A DNA stretch of 33,404 nucleotides from CAG-492 sp035388585. Lineage in GTDB: Bacteria; Bacillota; Clostridia; TANB77; CAG-508. This document shows, in pieces, positions 1-6,925 of the stretch. The stretch covers positions 1 to 33,404 of the forward strand of contig DAOOQE010000014.1 of the NCBI GenBank assembly GCA_035388585.1, given 5' to 3'. How positions within the stretch are numbered: the first letter of the stretch is position 1; each line of letters opens with the position of its first letter. The notes under the pieces were generated by a model. The model was not told the origin of the DNA. It worked only from the letters and a program-made list of their open reading frames with translations, and ran no database searches. A program made the translations under genes and the position numbers.

Positions 1-14
1 CAGTTTATATTCAT
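1..14 (-). CDS. Start of a minus-strand gene running off the left edge
   Basis: Only the first four codons and part of the fifth are inside the window: ATG at 14-12, reading M-N-I-N. A good ribosome-binding site (AGAGGTG) lies just upstream on the minus strand, with a spacing of about 6 nt. This makes a real start codon likely. Nothing can be said about the product. Confidence 0.4.
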
Positions 15-78
15 ATTACACCTCTTATTTTTCTACTATTAATTATTTTAACACATTTTAATGTATTATACAAGAATT

Positions 79-359
79 TTATATTTCAATTATTTCCTCC
101 CAACTAAATTTACCTCTACCAAAATGTCCATAATTAGTAGTTTTTTTAAATATAGAACTATCTAATTTTAAATATTCAATCATACCTTTAGGCGTCAGAT
201 CAAAATTTTTATATATTCTATTGTTATTTGAACTTTTCCATCAGGGCGCAAATAATTTATAATATGTTTTTTTCTTACATATTCTAATCTTTTGGCTAAT
301 TTATTAGCTAAAGTAATACTTAATGGCATATACATTTTAGTTTCATTACAGGCAAAACC
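79..359 (-). pseudogene. metK: Decayed S-adenosylmethionine synthetase (metK) remnant
   Basis: Two pieces of MetK can be read on the minus strand. Positions 359-173 give GFACNETKMYMPLSITLANK and continue through RPDGKVQITIEY, matching the conserved MetK block around residues 115-175 (family form MFGYATNET...MPLPI.LAH.L...LRPDGKSQVTVEY). A second frame then reads NFDLTPKGMIEYL and YGHFGRGKFSWEE to a TAA at 79-81, matching the MetK C-terminus (FDLTPKGIIEYLDL...YGHFGR). The N-terminal third and about 170 residues between the two pieces are missing, the pieces are in different frames, and a stop codon precedes the first. This is a relic, not a gene; an intact metK is presumably elsewhere. What is seen is direct; the family match is from memory of MetK motifs. 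Confidence 0.85.
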
Positions 360-423
360 ATTTTATCAATAACTAAATAAATTATACTTTAAAAATAAAG
401 TTAATTACTAATGTTTTAACTAT

Positions 424-453
424 TAAAAAATCACGGATTTTATACCGTGATTT
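424..453 (-). terminator. Rho-independent terminator after tRNA-Leu(CAA)
   Basis: A perfect 9-bp stem (AAATCACGG / CCGTGATTT, 428-436 with 445-453) has an 8-nt loop. On the minus strand it is followed by six Ts. It lies about 70 nt past the 3' end of the tRNA and closes that transcript. Confidence 0.8.
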
Positions 454-457
454 CTGG

Positions 458-481
458 AATATTAAACTTAAGTTTAATATT
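458..481. repeat. 24-bp perfect palindrome
   Basis: A perfect dyad whose left half is AATATTAAACTT, centred at 469/470, between the tRNA-Leu(CAA) 3' end and its terminator. It is entirely A/T apart from the central AAACTT/AAGTTT, so it could be a protein-binding site, an RNA processing stem or chance in AT-rich DNA. Confidence 0.6.
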
Positions 482-524
482 TTATTAATATTATATTTTA
501 ACTAATTAATAATATATTATGAAT

Positions 525-606
525 TGGTACTGGTGGTGGGACTCGAACCCACATGGTTTCCCGCTGGATTTTGAATCCAGTGCGTCTGCCATTCCGCCAC
601 ACCAGC
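525..606 (-). tRNA. tRNA-Leu (anticodon CAA)
   Basis: The minus strand folds into a class II tRNA. The acceptor is GCTGGTG with CACCAGT (one G-T pair), the anticodon stem CTGGA/TCCAG holds the loop TTCAAAA with anticodon CAA, and there is a long variable arm. The T-arm loop is TTCGAGT, followed by discriminator A and an encoded CCA at 527-525. It stands alone on the minus strand, with a terminator about 70 nt downstream. Confidence 0.95.
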
Positions 607-666
607 ATTTGTATGCTTTTATATATTAGCATACAATTTTTTAATTGTAAATACCTCTTATTAAAT

Positions 667-1572
667 TTATATACTATTTTGTACAATTAAAATATTCCCC
701 AAATCTTTTGTCATATATATTTTGCTATTAATTTTATTTAATTTTTCTAATATTTCAGAATGTGGGTGACCATATTTATTATCTTCACCTACCGAAATTA
801 TAGACATTATCGGCATAACTTGATTTAGAAAATTCTCTGAACTACTTGATTTAGAACCATGATGCCCTATTTTTAATATGGTTGTTTGTGGCCATTTTCT
901 AGACATTTCATTTGTTTCTTCCGCGTCACCCATAAACATGTAACTAATATTATCCTTTTCAATTCTTATAACTATTGAACAAGTATTTAAATTATCTGAA
1001 TCTGTTCCTATGGACATCACTTCACAATTAGTGCTATTAAGTGAAAATTTTCCACCAACTTCTGGAGTAGTAATAGTTAAATTCTTATTTGAAATCGAAT
1101 CTAAAACATCTTCATATGTTTTTGTATTTGATACCACTTTTGGCATATATATTTTACCTATATCAAAACTATCTATTACATCATCTAATCCACCAATATG
1201 ATCCTCATGTGGATGTGTTCCTATTAAATAATCAATCTTTTTTATTCCCAATTTTTTTATATTATTAACTATCATATCTCCATCATCATTATTTCCTGCA
1301 TCTATTAACATTGTTTTTCCATTTTCTGTAATTAATATACTATCTGCTTGTCCAACATCAAAAAAGTAGACCCTTAGTTTTTTGTCATTTTCATCAATTT
1401 TTGTAACGCAGCTTTCTCCTGTTATAATAGAAATATTTTCAAGTCCTTCAACACTTATAACGTTTTTATTTATATTACTTGATGCAAATTCTTTACTTGC
1501 AAAAATTAATATAAAACCTAAAATAATTACACTTATTAATTTAACAATATTACTATTTGTTTTTTGCTTCAT
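667..1572 (-). CDS. Secreted or membrane-anchored ComEC-like metallo-beta-lactamase-fold hydrolase
   Basis: A 301-residue protein. Residues about 9-27 form a hydrophobic signal or anchor segment. The rest is an MBL domain like the C-terminal domain of ComEC/Rec2: FFDVGQADSILI (about 70-81), MLIDAG, then the metal motif THPHEDHIGG with H120, H122, D124 and H125, later MFMGDAEETNE and LKIGHHGSKSSSS. No ComEC membrane channel is present, so this is the stand-alone secreted type; a nuclease or phosphodiesterase activity outside the membrane is an inference. It follows the DUF3006 gene with a 26-nt gap and its own GGGGG ribosome-binding site, so the two form an operon. Such pairs of MBL and DUF3006 genes are common in Clostridia and Bacilli. 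Confidence 0.9.
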   Translation of the reverse strand: MKQKTNSNIVKLISVIILGFILIFASKEFASSNINKNVISVEGLENISIITGESCVTKIDENDKKLRVYFFDVGQADSILITENGKTMLIDAGNNDDGDMIVNNIKKLGIKKIDYLIGTHPHEDHIGGLDDVIDSFDIGKIYMPKVVSNTKTYEDVLDSISNKNLTITTPEVGGKFSLNSTNCEVMSIGTDSDNLNTCSIVIRIEKDNISYMFMGDAEETNEMSRKWPQTTILKIGHHGSKSSSSENFLNQVMPIMSIISVGEDNKYGHPHSEILEKLNKINSKIYMTKDLGNILIVQNSI

Positions 1573-1598
1573 AATCTACCCCCATATTTTTTATAATG

Positions 1599-1949
1599 CT
1601 AATTTTCCCATAATTTATTCATCTTCTGTTTTATTCTGTTTTCTATTTCAGTTTTAGACTCACTATCAATTAAATATTTATTATTATGAAGCTTTAATAC
1701 AGTACCTTCTTTAATTTCTTTTGGAAGATTTGATAATTCCAAATCAAAAATTTCTCCTGTTTCTCTATTCTCACAAACAGCATAATTCCCTTCGATTTTA
1801 TCTACTACATATTTAGATTCCATATTTTTTATCCTTTCTGATAGTTGATTGATGAATTTACTTATTTCATTTTGTTTTTTTTGTTCTGTTAATTGGTTAA
1901 CTAAGTTAATCTTTGATTCGATTAAATCATTGTTATTATTAAATAGCAC
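1599..1949 (-). CDS. DUF3006 domain protein with an N-terminal helical extension
   Basis: 116 residues. Residues 43-116 carry the DUF3006 pattern (YVVDKIEGNYAVCENRETGE ... LPKEIKEGTVLKL), a small beta-rich domain usually about 70 residues long and found beside ComEC-like hydrolases. Residues 1-42 are charged and probably helical or coiled coil, which is longer than usual. Two starts are possible. GTG at 1949 has a perfect AGGAGG about 9 nt upstream; the internal ATG at 1823 (Met43) has AAAGGA 8 nt upstream and would give the normal family length. I prefer the GTG because its ribosome-binding site is stronger. Function unknown; probably works with the neighbouring hydrolase. Confidence 0.8.
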   Translation of the reverse strand: MLFNNNNDLIESKINLVNQLTEQKKQNEISKFINQLSERIKNMESKYVVDKIEGNYAVCENRETGEIFDLELSNLPKEIKEGTVLKLHNNKYLIDSESKTEIENRIKQKMNKLWEN

Positions 1950-2005
1950 AGCAGTTTCCTCCTTTATATAATTTTGGTTACTGCCCTATTAATTCACCCA
2001 TTTAA

Positions 2006-2034
2006 ACTATAACAGAAATATTATATAATTTCAA
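2006..2034 (-). promoter_or_regulatory. Sigma-A promoter of the DUF3006-MBL operon
   Basis: On the minus strand: -35 TTGAAA (2034-2029), 17-bp spacer, -10 TATAGT (2011-2006), about 57 nt before the GTG start. Confidence 0.65.
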
Positions 2035-2064
2035 GCAAACAAACTGTGAATTTTAGAAAATAAA

Positions 2065-2163
2065 TCATAAATACATATTTGGATCAACTTGAGCACCATT
2101 TTTTTATATTTCAAAGTGCAAATGCGGTTCATCTAAAATTTCAAATGCAGCTGTTTTTATTGA
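2065..2163 (-). pseudogene. Relic of an M23 (LytM/SpoIIQ-type) peptidase C-terminus
   Basis: The minus strand reads SIKTAAFEILDEPHLHFEI, then TAA (2106-2104), then KNGAQVDPNMYL and a stop. This is the end of an M23 metallopeptidase: the PHLHFEI block holds the catalytic and zinc histidines and is followed by a K-N-G-x-x-V-(D/N)-P...YL tail. Only about 32 residues remain, interrupted by one in-frame stop; no start or upstream domain is seen. The surrounding gap (1950-2688) otherwise holds a promoter, repeats and hairpins. Confidence 0.75.
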
Positions 2164-2280
2164 TTTATAAGAAGTTTTCGACCATTATTTTTATTAAATT
2201 CCTAATATTTTTAAATCGAATTTCTATTTTCTAGGAATTCACATTTATCTTATGCAATAACAGATAATATAAAATGATTT

Positions 2281-2440
2281 CCTTTTTTTCTAATTAAAGA
2301 AAACATAATAGAAAAATTATTCCTTTTTTCTAATTCGAGAAAACATACTAGAAGAGTTATTCCTTTTTCTAATTTAAGAAAACATACTAAAAAATGATTT
2401 ATTTTTCCAATTTAAGAAAACTTACAAAAAAAGGAATGAG
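2281..2440. repeat. Degenerate 40-41 bp tandem repeat, four copies, each with a mini-hairpin
   Basis: Copies start near 2281, 2322, 2362 and 2402. The core is CCTTTTTTCTAATT, a short variable part, AGAAAACATA. TTTTCT and AGAAAA pair across a 5-6 nt loop, so each unit can form a small hairpin. No open frame runs through it. Confidence 0.75.
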
Positions 2441-2467
2441 ATCTGTAAATTTCAGAATTCATTCCTT
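2424..2467 (-). terminator. Strong hairpin terminator downstream of the Ca2+ ATPase gene
   Basis: AAGGAATGAGATCTG (2431-2445) pairs with CAGAATTCATTCCTT (2453-2467) with one wobble and one mismatch. On the minus strand the stem is followed by a run of seven Ts. It lies about 220 nt past the ATPase stop codon and is probably the final terminator of that transcript. Confidence 0.7.
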
Positions 2468-2589
2468 AGATATATATTCATATGATCGAAACCTATAGAA
2501 GTTATAATCGATACTAATGGCTTAGTAATATTATTAATACAATCTCAATACATATAGTTTTATAGGCTTTTATAATAGTTACGATTTTG

Positions 2590-2633
2590 AAAATATTTTT
2601 TTAATTCTTGTATTAAATACAAAAAAATATTTT
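2590..2633. terminator. AT-only inverted repeat just after the Ca2+ ATPase gene
   Basis: AAAATATTTTTTT (2590-2602) and AAAAAAATATTTT (2621-2633) are exact inverted repeats of 13 bp with an 18-nt loop that itself holds GTATT/AATAC. It could be a weak bidirectional terminator or a 3'-end stabilising stem; with no G-C pairs this is uncertain. Confidence 0.4.
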
Positions 2634-2688
2634 ATTTGGTACTTAAATTTGTATTATCTATATGCTTTTATATTACTTTTACTTTTTT

Positions 2689-5427
2689 TTATTCATGTTT
2701 TGTTCCATTTATTTTAAAGAATTTAAATATTTCTACAATAATAACTGGGGCAATAACTAAAATAATAACCTCTATTATATTTTCTTTTGGCAAAATTGGT
2801 ATGCTAAAAATTTCTCGCAATACCGGTACTAGCAATATTAAAAGCATTAAGCTTGCAGATACTGCTATTGCACCAATTAATACTAAATTATTTAATATAG
2901 GTGTTTTGAATATTGATTTTTTATTATTTCTAATATTAAATATATGTACTAATTCTGAGAATGCAAGAACCATAAAAGCCATTGTTTGGCCTATTTCAAC
3001 TCTTACTTGTTGTTCTGTTAATCCTTCAATTAAAGGAACATTTTTTGTTGATAATCCTATAATAAATGCTGTTAATGTTAATAAACCAATCATTACACCT
3101 TGATAAATAATTCTCCAACTCATTCCCTTTGTAAATATACCATTTTTTGATTTAATTGGTTTTCTTTCCATTATATCCTTTTCAGCAGGATCAACAGCTA
3201 ATGCTAATGCTGGTAATGAATCTGTAACTAAATTAATCCATAAAATATGTATAGGTAGTAATGGTTCAATTAATTTAATATCTATCCCAAAAATTTTACC
3301 TAGTAAAGGAGAAGCAAGAATAGTTAAAAATAATACAACAATTTCTCCTACATTGCTTGAAATTAAAAACTGTATTGCTTTTAAAATATTATCATATATA
3401 CGTCTTCCCTCTTCCACTGCTGATACTATTGTAGCAAAATTATCATCAGTAAGTATTACATCTGCTGCTTCTTTTGACACATCTGTTCCTACTATCCCCA
3501 TTGCACAACCTATATCAGATGTTTTTAATGCTGGAGCATCATTTACTCCATCTCCAGTCATTGCAACTATTTCTCCGTTTGCTTTCCATGCTTTTACAAT
3601 TCTAACTTTATGTTCAGGTGAAACCCTAGCATAAACTGAGTATTTTCTTACATTTTTTGTTAATTCTTCTTCAGACATTTTTTCTAAATCATTCCCAGTT
3701 AAAGCTTCTATGTCATTTTGTAGAATACCAAGTTTTTTTGCAATTGCTATTGCAGTTATTTTATGGTCTCCTGTAATCATAACCGTTTTAATTCCTGCTG
3801 ATTTACATTTTTCAACTGCTAGTTTTGCTTCTTCTCTTGGTGGATCAATCATACCAACCATTCCTACATATGTTAGATCATTTTCAATTTCTTTCATTTC
3901 TTCTTTTGATGGTATATGGTCTAGTTCTTTATATGCCATACCAAGAACTCTTAATGCCTGTTTTGCCATATTTTCATTATCTTTTTCTATACATTTTATA
4001 TATTCTTGTAAATCATCTTTTATAGAATTATTTATATTATAGTTTATACATCTTTTTAATAGTTCATCTACTCCACCCTTTGTATACACAACATATTTAT
4101 CCTCAATTTTATGAATTGTTGTCATTAATTTTCTTTCTGAATCAAATGGTATTTCATCCACACGTGGAAATTCTTCAAATATCTCAGGACTAAAATAAAG
4201 TTCAAATCCCATATCTACTAATGCTGTTTCTGTAGGATCTCCTGATAGTTTCTTGTCAGGTCCAACTTTTGTATCATTACATAACATACTAATATATACT
4301 AATTTTTCTAAATTATCTTTTATATCATCATCATTAATATTTTTTAAATCTACTATTTTTCCATCATACACTATTTTTTCGACAGTCATTTTGTTTTGAG
4401 TTAATGTTCCAGTTTTGTCTGAACAAATTACACTTGCACTTCCTAAAGTTTCTACTGCCGGTAATTTTTTAACAATAGCATTTTTCTTAACCATTCTTTG
4501 AACTCCAATAGCTAATACTATGGTAGATACAGCTGCTAATCCTTCTGGTATAGCAGCAACAGCAAGACTTACTGATGTCATAAACATATCTATAGGTTCT
4601 TTTCCATATAAAAGACCTATAATAAATATAATAGTGCATATTAATAATGCTGCTACTCCTAAAGTTTTACCTAATTTATTAAGTTTTCTCTGTAATGGAG
4701 TTTCATCCTTAACTGTTTCACTTATTATACCTGCAATTTTTCCTACCTCTGTATTCATTCCTGTTTCAACAACAATTCCTTTTCCCCTGCCATATGTAAT
4801 CAAGCTTGAAGAAAATAACATATTAGTAATATCTCCTATTCCTATTTCAGTATCTTCAATAATAGATGATATTTTCTCTACAGGTACTGACTCTCCTGTT
4901 AAAGATGATTCTTGTGACTTAATATTTATAGATTCTATAATTCTTAAATCAGCTGGAACAAAGTCTCCTGTTTCTAATATTACAATATCCCCTACAACTA
5001 ATTCTCTTGATGGAATAACATCTAATTTCCCATTTCTAATAACTTTAGCTGCATGACTACTTAGCTTTTGCAATGCTTCTAATGCTTTTTCAGCTTTAGC
5101 TTCCTGGGCTACACCTATTATTGCATTAACTATAACTACAATCATAATAATTATAGAATCTGTAATACCCTCTCCTTCAATATACCCAATTACGCCTGAT
5201 ATAAAAGCTGCTATAATTAGTATAATTATCATAAAATCTTTAAACTGTTCTAAAAATTTTATAAATAATGGCTTTTTTTGTTTTGCTTTTAATTCATTAA
5301 TTCCATACTTATTTCTATTTTCTTCAATTTGCGAAGTTTTTAAACCATTTTTAATATCTGAATTTAATTCTTCTGATATTAAATTTGTATTTTTTGTGAA
5401 CCATTTTATATCCATATTTTTTATCAT
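2689..5427 (-). CDS. P-type Ca2+-transporting ATPase (P2A, SERCA/PMCA-like)
   Basis: 912 residues, full length for the family. It exports Ca2+ across the cell membrane using ATP. An N-terminal cation-ATPase domain lies at about 5-75. The actuator motif TGES is at 177-180, and the M4 ion-site motif AAIPEGL (PEGL 294-297) is typical of calcium pumps. The phosphorylation site is CSDKTGTLT with D337, and the nucleotide domain is followed by MITGDH and MTGDGVNDAP. The M6 motif NLVTDSLPALALA and the C-terminal four-helix cation-ATPase region (from about 700) complete it. ATG at 5427 is preceded directly by an in-frame TAA, so no earlier start is possible. The only good ribosome-binding site (GGGG) lies about 38 nt upstream, behind a hairpin. 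Met5 is a possible alternative start but also lacks a nearby site. Confidence 0.95.
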   Translation of the reverse strand: MIKNMDIKWFTKNTNLISEELNSDIKNGLKTSQIEENRNKYGINELKAKQKKPLFIKFLEQFKDFMIIILIIAAFISGVIGYIEGEGITDSIIIMIVVIVNAIIGVAQEAKAEKALEALQKLSSHAAKVIRNGKLDVIPSRELVVGDIVILETGDFVPADLRIIESINIKSQESSLTGESVPVEKISSIIEDTEIGIGDITNMLFSSSLITYGRGKGIVVETGMNTEVGKIAGIISETVKDETPLQRKLNKLGKTLGVAALLICTIIFIIGLLYGKEPIDMFMTSVSLAVAAIPEGLAAVSTIVLAIGVQRMVKKNAIVKKLPAVETLGSASVICSDKTGTLTQNKMTVEKIVYDGKIVDLKNINDDDIKDNLEKLVYISMLCNDTKVGPDKKLSGDPTETALVDMGFELYFSPEIFEEFPRVDEIPFDSERKLMTTIHKIEDKYVVYTKGGVDELLKRCINYNINNSIKDDLQEYIKCIEKDNENMAKQALRVLGMAYKELDHIPSKEEMKEIENDLTYVGMVGMIDPPREEAKLAVEKCKSAGIKTVMITGDHKITAIAIAKKLGILQNDIEALTGNDLEKMSEEELTKNVRKYSVYARVSPEHKVRIVKAWKANGEIVAMTGDGVNDAPALKTSDIGCAMGIVGTDVSKEAADVILTDDNFATIVSAVEEGRRIYDNILKAIQFLISSNVGEIVVLFLTILASPLLGKIFGIDIKLIEPLLPIHILWINLVTDSLPALALAVDPAEKDIMERKPIKSKNGIFTKGMSWRIIYQGVMIGLLTLTAFIIGLSTKNVPLIEGLTEQQVRVEIGQTMAFMVLAFSELVHIFNIRNNKKSIFKTPILNNLVLIGAIAVSASLMLLILLVPVLREIFSIPILPKENIIEVIILVIAPVIIVEIFKFFKINGTKHE

Positions 5428-5431
5428 TTAA

Positions 5432-5473
5432 TCAATCATATATAATACTTATATATCTGATTGACCCCTTTCT
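5432..5473 (-). promoter_or_regulatory. Hairpin between Shine-Dalgarno and start codon of the Ca2+ ATPase gene
   Basis: On the minus strand AGAAAGGGG (5473-5465) is followed at once by a 14-bp inverted repeat (TCAATCA-ga-TATATAA, loop GTA, TTATATATGATTGA), then TTAA and the ATG. Folding the stem would place the GGGG 4 nt from the start codon, close to a normal spacing; unfolded, the distance is far too long. Confidence 0.5.
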
Positions 5474-5495
5474 ATATATTTTTAAAAATTATTAT

Positions 5496-6155
5496 TTAAC
5501 ATACAAACCATAATATTGTAAAAAACTGAACTATACTTCCTCCTAAAACAAAAAAGTGCCAAACAGAATGCATATATTTAATATATTTACCTACCCCATA
5601 AATTATAGCACCTAATGTATATATTATTCCGCCTATTGCTAATATAATCATCCCTTTTGCTGTTACTGCATCAATTGCTGGTTTTAATGTAAATATAACC
5701 ATCCATCCCATTAATAAATAACAAAACATAGAAACTTTTTTATATTTTTCTAAATTGATTGCATTAACTGCTATTCCTGCAATAGTAAGTGCTAATAATA
5801 TTCCAAACATAGTCCATCCAAGAACACCACCAATTGCAGATAAAACAATTGGTGTATAAGAGCCAAAAATTAACAAGAATATACTACAATGATCAAATAT
5901 TCTAAATACTGACTTAACTTTTGTTCCATGTTTAAAACTATGATACAATGTTGACATTGTATAAAGTATAATTAGAGTTGTTCCATAGATACAACTTCCA
6001 ACTACCCCTATTGTATTTCCATGTCTTGCAGCAGTTACAACACATAAAACCAATGCAGCAATACTTAAAAAAACTCCTATTCCATGAGAAATAGCACTTA
6101 TCAATTCCTCAGCCAAAGTATATCTTGGCTTTTTTTCTAAACTTTTTTCTTCCAT
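5496..6155 (-). CDS. trhA: TrhA / hemolysin-III family (PAQR-like) membrane protein
   Basis: 219 residues, the usual size, with about seven predicted membrane helices. The early motif EELISAISHGIG, the block STLYHSFKHG, FDHCSIFLLIFGSYTP and the late HSVWHFFVLGGS hold the conserved histidines and aspartate of the PAQR/hemolysin-III fold. In other bacteria TrhA (YqfA/YplQ) affects membrane lipid homeostasis; haemolysis itself is not a safe inference. The ribosome-binding site AGAGGAAATA precedes ATG. It starts 15 nt after the stop of the MazF-like gene, so the two are probably cotranscribed. Confidence 0.9.
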   Translation of the reverse strand: MEEKSLEKKPRYTLAEELISAISHGIGVFLSIAALVLCVVTAARHGNTIGVVGSCIYGTTLIILYTMSTLYHSFKHGTKVKSVFRIFDHCSIFLLIFGSYTPIVLSAIGGVLGWTMFGILLALTIAGIAVNAINLEKYKKVSMFCYLLMGWMVIFTLKPAIDAVTAKGMIILAIGGIIYTLGAIIYGVGKYIKYMHSVWHFFVLGGSIVQFFTILWFVC

Positions 6156-6170
6156 ATTATTTCCTCTTTC

Positions 6171-6674
6171 CTAATAATCACACTTTTCATTACGTAGTAG
6201 AAATTGATTTTTATAATCTAATATTAATTTTTTTTCTAGGTTTCCTATTTTAAACAATATATTTTCCTTTTTTATATTGTATATTTCATCTGTTTTTACA
6301 ATGCTGTTTTTTTTCAAATTGTTTATTTTATCTTTTTTCAATAAAAAATTATGTTTATATTTTATTTTTTGAGTTTGCGATGAAATCAACATACCTAAAT
6401 ACTTAACAGATATTTCTTTTTCTTTTTCTTTTTCATCTATAAGTACAAAAAGATGATCATATCCTTTTTTTCCTGAATTATATATATATTGATTTACATA
6501 TACAATTTCTCCTATTTCATATTTATCTTTATACTTATAACTTTCATTTTTTTCCATTATGAAATCTATATAGTAATATATATTTTTTTCATTTTCTAAC
6601 GAGAATTTTTTTAAAGCTTCACCTAAATTTTTAACTCTGCTGATTTTTTTTGCTGTTTCACTATACTGATGCAC
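6171..6674 (-). CDS. MazF/PemK-like protein with an N-terminal helical extension
   Basis: 167 residues. Residues about 52-150 show the MazF/PemK layout: YEIGEIVYVNQY (first strand), GYDHLFVLID where toxins usually have RP(V/A)LVI, a mid-section KYLGMLISSQ, LKKNSIVKTDEIYNI like the PemK 'LkkdSvvkldqi' strand, and the end IGNLEKK. The family's conserved arginine near the substrate site is replaced by D-H. Residues 1-50 are an added charged helical part. No antitoxin gene lies beside it; the next gene is trhA. It may be an endoribonuclease or a domesticated relative. Start GTG at 6674 with AAAGGA about 12 nt upstream and a clear promoter. The family call is moderate. Confidence 0.55.
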   Translation of the reverse strand: MHQYSETAKKISRVKNLGEALKKFSLENEKNIYYYIDFIMEKNESYKYKDKYEIGEIVYVNQYIYNSGKKGYDHLFVLIDEKEKEKEISVKYLGMLISSQTQKIKYKHNFLLKKDKINNLKKNSIVKTDEIYNIKKENILFKIGNLEKKLILDYKNQFLLRNEKCDY

Positions 6675-6717
6675 AATTAAAATTTCCTTTCTAAGTATTA
6701 TAAGTTACATGATTTAT

Positions 6718-6746
6718 ATTATAATCCATCTTAAAAAAAGTTACAA
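6718..6746 (-). promoter_or_regulatory. Promoter of the MazF-like/trhA operon
   Basis: Minus strand: -35 TTGTAA (6746-6741), 17-bp spacer, perfect -10 TATAAT (6723-6718), about 45 nt before the GTG start. Confidence 0.75.
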
Positions 6747-6807
6747 GTACTGTGTCCTAAATTTCACAAAAACAAAAAGTCATTTTTCGACATTTACTCT
6801 AGTTAAA

Positions 6808-6844
6808 TTAAAAAAATTCCATCTGTAAAAAATTATACAGATGG
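6808..6844 (-). terminator. Rho-independent terminator after the CYTH-HAD gene
   Basis: A perfect 9-bp stem CCATCTGTA / TACAGATGG (6819-6827 with 6836-6844) is followed on the minus strand by AATTTTTTT. It lies about 80 nt past the CYTH-HAD stop codon and separates it from the next operon. Confidence 0.8.
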
Positions 6845-6925
6845 ATATAAATTAATATATAAAGAATTTTGAAGCTTTACATATACAGGTTACAAACTTT
6901 ATAAAATGGTCTCTTTGACTTTTAA

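Noticed and set aside
498..686. 62-residue open frame across the tRNA-Leu(CAA) gene
   Set aside because: It lies entirely over the tRNA and its flanks, without a ribosome-binding site.
4520..5056. 178-residue plus-strand open frame inside the Ca2+ ATPase gene
   Set aside because: Antisense shadow of a gene with clear motifs; no ribosome-binding site.
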